Assembly: GCA_905215045.1 (NCBI GenBank)
Contig: CAJMOO010000072.1
Coordinates: 1 to 8,900 of the forward strand
DNA from: an uncultured bacterium
Lineage (GTDB): Bacteria; Bacillota_A; Clostridia; Lachnospirales; Lachnospiraceae
DNA: 8,900 bases
Direction: 5' to 3'
Positions 1-6,228 of the stretch are shown in pieces. The notes under the pieces were generated by a model, which saw only the letters and a program-made list of their open reading frames with translations, ran no database searches and was not told where the DNA came from. The position numbers and the translations under genes were made by a program. How positions within the stretch are numbered: the stretch's first letter is position 1; every line of letters starts with the position of its first letter.

Positions 1-331
1 AGGCATAGTCTTTTAAGCTGTTTCCGTTCTCGCTTTTTGAATCTTCTACTTTTACAAGTGTTGGATCGTAGTCTTTTAATGTTCCATTGTCTGTTTCAAA
101 GCGGACATCCTGCCCATAAAAGATGGTATTTTTCTTTCCTCCTGTCATCTGAAATGTGGTAGAATTCGTAGTTTTTTCTACGATTTTCTTTGTTTCGCTT
201 GTTTCATTTGTCGTCTGTTTTGCATGAACTGAGTGAATCATTCCTGCAATCCCAGACCACTCCACTGATGTCAAACATAATGTACATGTCAATAATACTG
301 CCAATATCTGCTTCCCTAATTTTTCTTTCAT
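1..331 (-). CDS. N-terminus of a large secreted protein, RHS/WapA-like (partial)
   Basis: This is an open frame running off the left edge, so only the first 110 residues are visible. The ATG at 331-329 follows AGAAAGGAAA about 7 nt upstream. Residues 1-37 form a signal peptide: lysines, a hydrophobic stretch near 9-30, and a probable cleavage site after VHA (residue 37). A Thr/Ser/Lys/Glu-rich linker follows (38-58). The part from about 59 on (FYGQDVRFET, then DYDPTLVKVED at 87-97) resembles, from memory, the N-terminal region of clostridial RHS-repeat/DNRLRE wall-associated proteins, which are often very long. That is a recollection, not a search. The gene starts 45 bp after the small secreted gene with no terminator between, so it is probably the last or next gene of the blaI-like operon. 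Secretion is well supported; the family assignment is tentative, and any C-terminal toxin or adhesion domain lies outside the window. Confidence 0.6.
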   Translation of the reverse strand, partial: MKEKLGKQILAVLLTCTLCLTSVEWSGIAGMIHSVHAKQTTNETSETKKIVEKTTNSTTFQMTGGKKNTIFYGQDVRFETDNGTLKDYDPTLVKVEDSKSENGNSLKDYA

Positions 332-376
332 AAGCGTTTCCTTTCTGTGCTTATATATTATCTCCTTTCTTGACTC

Positions 377-817
377 TTATTTTTGATAAGATCCTTTCGC
401 TTTTATCTGACTTCCTGACATATTTTGTACAAATACAGCATAGGTATCTTTTTTTGTAATTGGAATTTTTCTATTGATTCCTGTTGTTGTTTGATAAGAT
501 TTCTTTACTTTCCCACCTTCAATAATTCCAATCTGCACTTTTTTTGCTGGACTAACTCTTATATTAATAGCAATTTCTTCGCCAGCTTTTTTCGTAAATT
601 CTTTACTTCTTTTTAAGACTTTCGCATTGACTGTCCAATTTACATTTACTGTTGTTGAAAATGGTACAACTTCCATATTTTCTATTTCCTCTATGAATCC
701 ATCTTCTACAACTTGATTTGAAATGATCATATCATCTGTGTCATCTGCTCGTACGTTACTTGGTATAAGTGCTATCATAATCACAGCCATAATTATCATG
801 CTAATCGTTTTCTTCAT
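377..817 (-). CDS. Small secreted protein related to the sensor domain of the upstream M56 protease
   Basis: The product is 146 residues with a signal peptide at 1-24 (Lys-Lys start, hydrophobic 5-20, cleavage after VRA) and a mature part of about 120 residues without a membrane anchor. Residues 57-146 look like a small all-beta domain. They align with residues 373-468 of the M56 protein encoded immediately upstream: TKKAGEEIAINI (75-86) with NKKKGKEIEISL (391-402), VQIGII (94-99) with VSIGII (415-420), and YAVFVQNMSGSQIKAKGSY (126-144) with residues 448-466. The start overlaps the end of the M56 gene by 17 bp, and a GGAGG lies 12 nt before the ATG inside that gene, so translation is probably coupled. 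The function is unknown. It could compete for, deliver or mimic the ligand of the sensor, or be a structural partner of the secreted protein downstream. The gene is very likely real; its role is inference. Confidence 0.8.
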   Translation of the reverse strand: MKKTISMIIMAVIMIALIPSNVRADDTDDMIISNQVVEDGFIEEIENMEVVPFSTTVNVNWTVNAKVLKRSKEFTKKAGEEIAINIRVSPAKKVQIGIIEGGKVKKSYQTTTGINRKIPITKKDTYAVFVQNMSGSQIKAKGSYQK

Positions 818-2255
818 TCTTCTCTTTTTCCTCCAATGTTACATACGGATTTAATGCATAGTATCCTGAAATTTCTATTTCTTCACTTCCATCATTTTCT
901 ATATATGCTTTATACACCCCACTTTCTTTTATCTCAAATCCATGCCATAAATTAGCATCTGTACTCTGTATGAATCGTTCGCGATTTTTCTCGTCTATGA
1001 TTCCAATTGAGACTTTTGTTTTGTCTTTTTCATTGTCTGTATCCACTAAAAGAGAGATTTCTATTTCTTTCCCTTTCTTTTTATTGATATATCTTCCTTG
1101 AGTTATAACTCTTTGACCCGGCTTTATTTTTATATCAACGGATTGAACCTGTCCTATCTTTGGAATCTTTCTTTTTTGCTTTATTTCCTTTATCGTTCTT
1201 AATGTATGATTTCTTGTACTTTCTCCCTTAGCTACTACATAATCAATAGATTCTCCCAATCCTTCTGCTTCAGGCATTGTCTTATCCGCAATATAACTAT
1301 ACCCCTTAGCATACCCAACAGATGATGCCGCCACAGTCACTGCACTGACTCCAAAGACCATTATTATTAATCCTGCAGACACAACCTTCTTTAGTGGTCG
1401 TTTCTTCATATAGGCATTCATTCTCTGCATTCTTAACATAAGCAGCTTGGTTCCTTCGCAAAGTCCTGCCATATAAACTCCACATTCTGGTCGTTCTACC
1501 GCTATTGTTATAATAATATTGAAATAGTCTTTTACACTCTTTACATATCTGCTGACCGTCATATCACATGCTGTCTCTCCCCATTGATCTAGCTGTCTCA
1601 GAATATCCTGCATTGCAGGATGAAACCAGTAAATACATCTCGTGATCTGAAACAGTTGTTTCCAAAACAGATCATGGTGTTTATGATGTACTAGCTCATG
1701 CAACAGAATCACTTCTAATTCCTGTTGACTATATTCTTTGGCTGGCAGCAGAACTTTTGGCTGGAAAAGTCCATATGCCATTGGAACTTCGATCATATGT
1801 AATATCACTGGTTTTACACTTCTGTGAAGTTTTACTCTCTTACTGATTTCACTGATTTGTTCTTGCAGTATTGGAGATTGTTCTTTAACTTCACATTGTC
1901 TGATCGCTTTATGTATCTTTCTATGCTGATTTCCATAGCGTATTATACATATCACAGTTCCAGCTACCCATATAAAAAATAAAATAGAAGCTATGTCCAT
2001 AATAAAAGCTGTCTTCCAGAATTCAAATCCATACAAACCATTTTTCCTTATCTTTAATAACACAAAAAATGATATCGGACACCAAAAAGATAATAATACA
2101 ACTTTCCAGATCCAATAGCTGATATCTACATATCCTCTCTTCTCAGACCATCGTCCAGTTAATTTCCATATCAAATATACGATCGTTCCTAAGGCTGTTC
2201 CAAAAACGATATATGTAAATCCATTGATCACTATATTATTTAAAATCCATCTCAT
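801..2255 (-). CDS. M56-family (BlaR1/MecR1-like) membrane metalloprotease, signal transducer
   Basis: A 484-residue membrane protein. Hydrophobic segments near 12-30, 49-67, 83-105 and 289-310 give the four-helix layout of BlaR1/MecR1, with the protease domain in the cytoplasm between the third and fourth and the C-terminus outside. The zinc site is intact: HELVH at 186-190 and E227 in the WGETACD stretch. In this family, ligand binding outside activates the protease, and the paired BlaI-type repressor is then inactivated. The extracellular part (about 311-484) is only about 170 residues. It has no visible penicillin-binding SxxK/SxN/KTG set, so a beta-lactam is not the likely signal. Instead, residues 370-468 match the small secreted protein encoded next. 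The start ATG lies 20 bp inside the repressor gene, with AAGGA 8 nt ahead of it, the usual coupled arrangement. The call as an M56 protease is firm; the ligand is unknown. Confidence 0.92.
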   Translation of the reverse strand: MRWILNNIVINGFTYIVFGTALGTIVYLIWKLTGRWSEKRGYVDISYWIWKVVLLSFWCPISFFVLLKIRKNGLYGFEFWKTAFIMDIASILFFIWVAGTVICIIRYGNQHRKIHKAIRQCEVKEQSPILQEQISEISKRVKLHRSVKPVILHMIEVPMAYGLFQPKVLLPAKEYSQQELEVILLHELVHHKHHDLFWKQLFQITRCIYWFHPAMQDILRQLDQWGETACDMTVSRYVKSVKDYFNIIITIAVERPECGVYMAGLCEGTKLLMLRMQRMNAYMKKRPLKKVVSAGLIIMVFGVSAVTVAASSVGYAKGYSYIADKTMPEAEGLGESIDYVVAKGESTRNHTLRTIKEIKQKRKIPKIGQVQSVDIKIKPGQRVITQGRYINKKKGKEIEISLLVDTDNEKDKTKVSIGIIDEKNRERFIQSTDANLWHGFEIKESGVYKAYIENDGSEEIEISGYYALNPYVTLEEKEKNEEND

Positions 2256-2607
2256 CTAACATATCCTTCAAACTTTCTTGATCTTCTTTGGGAATCTTTT
2301 GATTCAATGCACTGAACAGCTCTTTTGCTGATCCGTCAAACCATTCATCCAGCATGCTTGCTGCTTTCTCTGTCTTATATGTTGTTTCGTCAATCAATGC
2401 ATTGATATATGCTTTTCTTCCCCTTTTCTCTACTTTAATATATCCTTTATCTTCTAAACGGAACAAATAGGTTCGAATACTTGTACGTTTATATTCTTTA
2501 TGAAATTTGTCCTTTAATTCTTCTCCCATTCGCAGAAATGGCATCTCTTTTCCGTAGTTCCAGATACATTTCATCATTAATTCTTCTGTGTTAGTTAAAT
2601 ATTCCAT
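2236..2607 (-). CDS. BlaI/MecI/CopY-family transcriptional repressor
   Basis: A winged-helix repressor of about 123 residues, the usual size for the family. It opens with MEYLTNTEELMMKCIW, matching the family's 'LTxxE..vM..lW' start. The recognition-helix region has TSIRTYLFRLEDKGYI and the wing KVEKRGRKAY. The C-terminal half (ending LNQKIPKEDQESLKDMLDEM) corresponds to the dimerisation region; LNQ lies where MecI has LNF, the site cut in BlaI/MecI. I chose the ATG at 2607 because AAGGGG sits 9 nt before it. An in-frame ATG at 2616 (adding MSK) directly abuts that GGGG and would have no spacing; it remains possible. The 3' end overlaps the M56 gene by 20 bp. Presumably it represses its own operon through the dyads just upstream and is relieved through the M56 protease. 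Family call firm; target genes inferred. Confidence 0.9.
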   Translation of the reverse strand: MEYLTNTEELMMKCIWNYGKEMPFLRMGEELKDKFHKEYKRTSIRTYLFRLEDKGYIKVEKRGRKAYINALIDETTYKTEKAASMLDEWFDGSAKELFSALNQKIPKEDQESLKDMLDEMDFK

Positions 2608-2625
2608 CTTACTCATCCCCTTTTT

Positions 2626-2682
2626 AACTGTTTTTTTAATTACTTTTACTTTAACATGTTTACTGTTTTAATTCAACTTGTT
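2626..2682 (-). promoter_or_regulatory. Putative repressor operator cluster (AAC-n-GTT dyads)
   Basis: Three related short dyads overlap or flank the putative promoter: AACATGTT at 2653-2660 (perfect palindrome), AACTTGTT at 2675-2682 (near-palindrome) and AACTGTT at 2626-2632. The first two have centres 22 bp apart, close to two helical turns, and overlap the -10 and -35. BlaI-family repressors typically bind such paired AT-rich dyads at their own promoter. The assignment rests only on position and symmetry, and AT-rich DNA produces such motifs by chance. Confidence 0.35.
2648..2676 (-). promoter_or_regulatory. Putative promoter of the repressor/M56/secreted-protein operon
   Basis: On the minus strand, a -35-like TTGAAT (2676-2671) and a -10-like TAAAGT (2653-2648) are separated by 17 bp. 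A TG one base before the -10 makes it an extended -10. The predicted start near 2641 leaves a leader of about 35 nt before the repressor ATG. Each hexamer matches 4 of 6 consensus bases, so this is reasonable but unproven. Confidence 0.45.
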
Positions 2683-2765
2683 TTTTAGTTACTTTGAATA
2701 ATTTTATCAATATATCGTCTATATTATTTTGCAAAATGTACAAAAGAGATTCAATCTAATCTATA

Positions 2766-2804
2766 TCAAAAAAAGAGATGCCTTTTCCTTTGGCATCTCT
2801 TTCT
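2766..2804 (-). terminator. Rho-independent terminator after the pdxS-pdxT remnants
   Basis: A perfect 11-bp stem (2772-2782 with 2792-2802, arms AAAGAGATGCC and GGCATCTCTTT) encloses a 9-nt loop. Read on the minus strand it is followed by a run of seven T, so it works for minus-strand transcription. It lies directly after the surviving pdxT stop codon (2816-2818) and separates the decayed pdx operon from the repressor operon. Confidence 0.85.
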
Positions 2805-2815
2805 TCAAAATAAAT

Positions 2816-3238
2816 CTACAATCTGCTAATAAATTTTTCATGTACTCTCAAATTCTCATCCAATTCCTTCAAATTCCTTCGTTGTAAAGAAGCTTCCTAG
2901 CTGTCTTCCATATGCATTCCTTTTCACACACATTGGTATCGTTCCAAAGTATGTTTCTTCTTGGTCTTTGATATCTTTTGCAAGAAGAATGAGTCCTGCA
3001 CAGGTTGCGAGGACTGGCATTCCTTCTTCGATCTGTTTCTTGATCGTATCAAACATATCCAGTTCTTTTAAGAGTTTCCCCTGAACGATGCTTTCACCGC
3101 CGGGAAGGATAATTCCATCGTATGGTTTTTCTAAATCTTCTTTGTTTCGTAATTCAATACAGGAAACTCCTAGTTGTTCAAGCATTTTTTCATGTTCGAT
3201 AAATGCGCCTGTAATGCTAAAACACCGACTTTCTTCAT
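2816..3238 (-). pseudogene. pdxT: pdxT, glutaminase subunit of PLP synthase (broken)
   Basis: PdxT hydrolyses glutamine and passes ammonia to PdxS for pyridoxal 5'-phosphate synthesis. The ATG at 3238-3236 starts MKKVGVLALQ, a clear PdxT N-terminus. A missing G in the GG near 3208-3209 (CAGGCGCA where CAGGGCGCA is expected) then shifts the frame. The correct reading resumes as MLEQLGVSCIELRN from 3185, with LPGGES and the nucleophile motif ATCAGLILLA. It ends prematurely after KEFEGIG at a TGA (2856). Beyond it, in another frame, the true C-terminus survives as DENLRVHEKFISRL followed by TAG at 2816. About 50 codons between these parts, including the HPE motif carrying the catalytic His and Glu, are missing. 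The start lies 1 bp after the pdxS stop, and a GAGG inside the end of pdxS would serve as its binding site. The gene is non-functional as written. Confidence 0.9.
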
Positions 3239-3239
3239 C

Positions 3240-3560
3240 TTATTTTCCTCTTTCTGCCATTAATAATTCGATTTCCTGTTCGTTGATTCCTACCATTGCT
3301 TCTCCAAGGTCTTTGGATAATTCTGCGATTCGTTTGGTATCTGTAAAGTTTGTGATTGCCTGTACGATCGCTGCTGCTCGTTTGGCTGGATTTCCAGATT
3401 TGAAGATTCCTGATCCTACGAAGACTCCTTCTGCTCCTAACTGCATCATTAGGGCTGCATCGGCTGGTGTTGCGACTCCACCTGTTGCGAAGTTTACGAC
3501 TGGAAGTTTTCCATTTTCATGAACGTATAATACCAGATCATAAGGGACTCGTTGTGTCAT
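3240..3560 (-). pseudogene. pdxS: pdxS, PLP synthase lyase subunit (only the C-terminal third remains)
   Basis: PdxS makes pyridoxal 5'-phosphate from ribose 5-phosphate, glyceraldehyde 3-phosphate and ammonia. The 106 residues here match the highly conserved end of PdxS: VPYDLV, then [37 protein letters not shown] and the closing [12 protein letters not shown] complete protein has about 290 residues, so roughly 185 N-terminal residues are absent, including the region holding both catalytic lysines of the family. The ATG at 3560-3558 has no ribosome binding site. Homology starts near there, directly after the terminator of the ATPase-like gene, so this is a remnant rather than a real start. 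The stop codon is intact and adjoins pdxT in the normal operon order. Confidence 0.9.
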
Positions 3561-3564
3561 ATCT

Positions 3565-3632
3565 TAATAAAATAAGAAAAGTCATTGAATGCTCTTATTT
3601 TGTGAAAAATAATTTGCATTCAATGACTTTAT
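3565..3632 (-). terminator. Compound hairpin terminator of the ATPase-like gene
   Basis: A perfect 15-bp inverted repeat (3578-3592 with 3616-3630; arm AAAGTCATTGAATGC) encloses a 23-nt interval. That interval contains a second 7-bp stem (3595-3601 with 3606-3612) around a GTGA loop. On the minus strand it begins within the original stop codon of the ATPase-like gene and is followed by the T-rich TTTTCTTATTTTATT. This fits an intrinsic terminator, though stem and loop are longer than usual. Confidence 0.7.
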
Positions 3633-5076
3633 AACCACTGTGTCACACAACTATGTTTCTTTGTCTTCTCATCATAACTGATTCCAACACCTAAGATTTT
3701 ATGATCTGTTTTTATTTCACCTATTTTTCCTTGAAATTTTAATTTATAATCTTTGTCCACAATCTGCTTTAATGCTTCTCTTGGACTATGATCTACTTTT
3801 AATTCTAATATGTTTCTGTATTATGTGCGTATTCTAAGATTTCTTCCATTACCTGAGTATCTTCTGCTAAAGTTGCTTGTAACATTCTTTCTGACTCTTT
3901 TGCCAAACGATAAACATATCCTAGAGATTCTTCTTTTTGAATCATATCATCAAATTTATTCATCAATTCTTTATTTGGTATTCTTACTTTACCATCTTCA
4001 TAACTCAAAAATCCATATACTACCATAGCTGAAAATATCTCACTTTTTGTTTCAAGTCTCATAGCTACTGCAGCATATTCCTGAATTTTTACCTGCACTG
4101 ACTCTCCTGATATCATTAGAGCCAGATCATTTTGTACATCATCAATATTCTTTCTGATATAATAAAAAATTTCATCGTATGGTCCTGAACTTGTCCAATA
4201 ATTTCCTATATTGTTATTCGTAAGAGCAAGTACAACGGATCTGGGATTATAGATTCTCTCTCCAGATTTTGTTGTATATCCATCATACCAAATTCTTAAA
4301 TCTTGTCTTGAAATTTGAGCATTCTCATTATTATGTTCATACCTTTCAAAAAGTTCATCTACCTCCTCATCTGTAAATCCAAAATATTCACTATATTTTG
4401 TTTCTGATGCCATATTATATTCCCAGAACATATTTAATTCAGAGCCACTTGAATACTTAGCAATTGGTAAAATTCCTGTCATATATGTCATGATTACATA
4501 CGGACGATCTTTTAATAGATTACTCAAAAATAGAATATATTGCTTTTTATCTTCCTCTTTAATAAAATCCTTATGGAAAATAAAATCCCACTCGTCAAAC
4601 ACGAATATAAATCTCTGTTCATCATATTCTTCAAAAATTGTTTCTAATACATCTGCTGCTGAATCTCTTTCATAAATTTCAATATCTGGATATGCTTTTT
4701 TTAAATCTCTGATCAAATTTTCTTCTATACGATCAATATATTCTCGATATGAATGACATTCTCTTGGCATTTTGCTAAAGTCAATGAATATAACATCATA
4801 TTGATTTTTATACTTTATATATTCTTTATTTTGAGATATATTCAATGATTCAAACAGCCCATTTTCACTTTTTCTTTTCCCTAAAAAAGAGGCAATCATG
4901 TTTGCAATCATTGTTTTTCCAAAACGTCTTGGTCTTGTAATACAAATATGTGTATTTCCAACTTTTAAAAATGGAAATAACTCTGATAACAACTTTGTTT
5001 TATCTACAAAATATGGCTTCATCGTTTCATTTTTGTATAATACATATGAAGTTGAACTGTTTAAGTATCTTCCCAT
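3629..5076 (-). pseudogene. AAA-ATPase-like / PD-(D/E)XK nuclease family protein with internal deletion
   Basis: The frame from 5076 encodes 423 residues and stops at a TAG (3807-3805). It matches the AAA-ATPase-like family that usually carries a C-terminal PD-(D/E)XK domain (DUF1703-type). Visible are PYFVDKT (21-27), a Walker A-like RPRRFGKT (48-55), and a Walker B-like stretch ending VFDEWD (159-164). Past the stop, in a different frame from 3811, comes the expected family C-terminus: ILELKVDHSPREALKQI, then QGKIG and ILGVGISYDEKTKKHSC, ending at TAA 3631-3629. About 50 residues expected in between, with the nuclease Asp, are missing; the ExK part (ELK) survives. The ATG has AAGAGG 7 nt upstream. 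A truncated ATPase could still be made. The family's function is poorly known and its copies are often numerous per genome. The pseudogene call rests on the two-frame match. Confidence 0.8.
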
Positions 5077-5106
5077 ATCAAGACCTCTTCTTTCTTATTC
5101 CATGAT

Positions 5107-5136
5107 TCTATACAAAGTTGTATTTTTTTAATTCAA
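5107..5136 (-). promoter_or_regulatory. Putative promoter of the ATPase-like gene
   Basis: On the minus strand, TTGAAT (5136-5131) and TATAGA (5112-5107) are 18 bp apart, about 30 bp before the start codon. A short inverted repeat, ATACAA-AG-TTGTAT (5110-5123), overlaps the -10 and spacer and could be an operator. The assignment is from sequence only. Confidence 0.4.
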
Positions 5137-5229
5137 CTATACCAAAAGATATGGTTAAAGTACAGCATAACAAACTGAATTGATGCATTGACTGCTCTTT
5201 GAAATAATCTTTACTTCCTATTTTTTCAA

Positions 5230-6099
5230 TTACACTTCATTTTTAATACAAACATCCAATTTCTGATAAGGTATCTCTATTCCTTCCTCATCAAATCGAA
5301 GTTTAATCTCTTCATTCAACGCCCATTTTGTTGCTACATAATCCGATGTTGGAACCCAGCACCTGATCCCCATCATGACAGAACTGTCTGCCAGACTGCT
5401 GACAAAGATTTTAACTCCATCCTGATCAAGAATTCTTTTTTCATTTTTTGCAATATCTGTAAGAATTCTTTTTACCTCTTTAATATCTGCATCATAAGAG
5501 ATTCCTACTTCAATATCGATCAGTCTTCGATCCTGTTTCGTATTATTGATCAGATTGGAATTGCTTAATGTACCATTTGGAATAACGATCACTCGGTTAT
5601 CAACAGTCTTAAGCTTTGTGTAGAAAATGTCCATCGCTGCAACTTCTCCTTCGCAGTTGGTTCCTGTTAATACGATATAATCTCCCACCTGAAATGGTTT
5701 CAGAATTAATAATAAAACTCCGCCAGCTACGTTAGAAAGTGTTCCTTGTAATGCTAAACCTACTGCTACACCGGCAGATCCTAATAATGCGATAAAGGAA
5801 CTTACTTCTACTCCCATATGTGCCACTGCCATAAAAATTACAATACATCGCAATCCAATCCTTATGAAGGAACAGGAAAATGAGATCACTCCATAATCGA
5901 TCTCTGCCTTCTCAAGGGTTGTTTTTAAAAGAGTAATCAGGATTTTGATCAGTTTAAATCCGATGACAATGATCAAAAATGATACAATAACTTTCCCTAT
6001 GATACTCATTGCAATTTCCAGATATTTTTCAAAAAACTGATTCCAGTCAATCTTACTTAAGTCCACTGCTGCGAACATTGATTGTATCTGTGCTAACAT
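5230..6099 (-). CDS. Small-conductance mechanosensitive channel, MscS family
   Basis: A 289-residue inner-membrane channel, the length of E. coli MscS, which opens under membrane tension to release solutes on hypo-osmotic shock. Hydrophobic helices lie near 30-58 and 72-95. The pore helix TM3 (about 98-131) has the family's Gly/Ala packing (LLGSAGVAVGLALQGTLSN), continuing into GGVLLLILKPFQVGDYI. The beta domain follows, with TKLKTVDNRVIVIPNG (161-176), then the C-terminal alpha/beta vestibule to about 280. AAGGAG sits 5 nt before the ATG. It lies between the asd hairpin and the ATPase-like gene with at least 129 bp on each side, so it is probably monocistronic. I found no convincing promoter before it and no clear terminator in the 153 bp after it, so partial readthrough in either direction is possible. 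The gene appears intact. Confidence 0.95.
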   Translation of the reverse strand: MLAQIQSMFAAVDLSKIDWNQFFEKYLEIAMSIIGKVIVSFLIIVIGFKLIKILITLLKTTLEKAEIDYGVISFSCSFIRIGLRCIVIFMAVAHMGVEVSSFIALLGSAGVAVGLALQGTLSNVAGGVLLLILKPFQVGDYIVLTGTNCEGEVAAMDIFYTKLKTVDNRVIVIPNGTLSNSNLINNTKQDRRLIDIEVGISYDADIKEVKRILTDIAKNEKRILDQDGVKIFVSSLADSSVMMGIRCWVPTSDYVATKWALNEEIKLRFDEEGIEIPYQKLDVCIKNEV

Positions 6100-6168
6100 A
6101 CTATCTCCTTTTTTATCTTATATTTTTTCATGTACTTAGCAACGTGCGCCATAAGACGCATAACATGA

Positions 6169-6196
6169 AAGAAACACGTATTTCTACGTGTTTCTT
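6169..6196 (-). terminator. Hairpin terminator after asd
   Basis: A perfect 12-bp stem (6169-6180 with 6185-6196; arm AAGAAACACGTA) has a 4-nt loop that reads GAAA on the minus strand. It lies 33 bp after the asd stop codon. The downstream tract on the minus strand is only moderately T-rich (TTTCTTTCAT), so termination may be incomplete. Confidence 0.65.
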
Positions 6197-6228
6197 ATCA
6201 TAGCAAGTTTATCTATTAATTACAATGC

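Noticed and set aside
801..2616. True beta-lactam resistance regulators blaI/blaR1
   Set aside because: The family match is clear, but the sensor lacks penicillin-binding motifs and no beta-lactamase or altered PBP gene is present, so the resistance gene names were not used.
3088..3522. Plus-strand open frame of 144 residues across pdxT/pdxS
   Set aside because: It lies opposite strongly conserved PdxS/PdxT sequence, has no ribosome binding site and no recognisable protein features; it is a shadow frame.
3240..3560. A short stand-alone pdxS-like protein starting at 3560
   Set aside because: There is no ribosome binding site, and the sequence begins mid-domain relative to all known PdxS proteins.
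3578..3630. Terminal inverted repeats of a MITE-like element
   Set aside because: T-rich sequence follows on the minus strand and the hairpin sits exactly at a gene end, so a terminator is the simpler reading; no flanking target duplication was seen.
6115..6142. Possible mscS promoter (TTGCTA, 16 bp, TAAGAT)
   Set aside because: Transcription would start inside the ribosome binding site of mscS, and both hexamers match only 4 of 6 bases.
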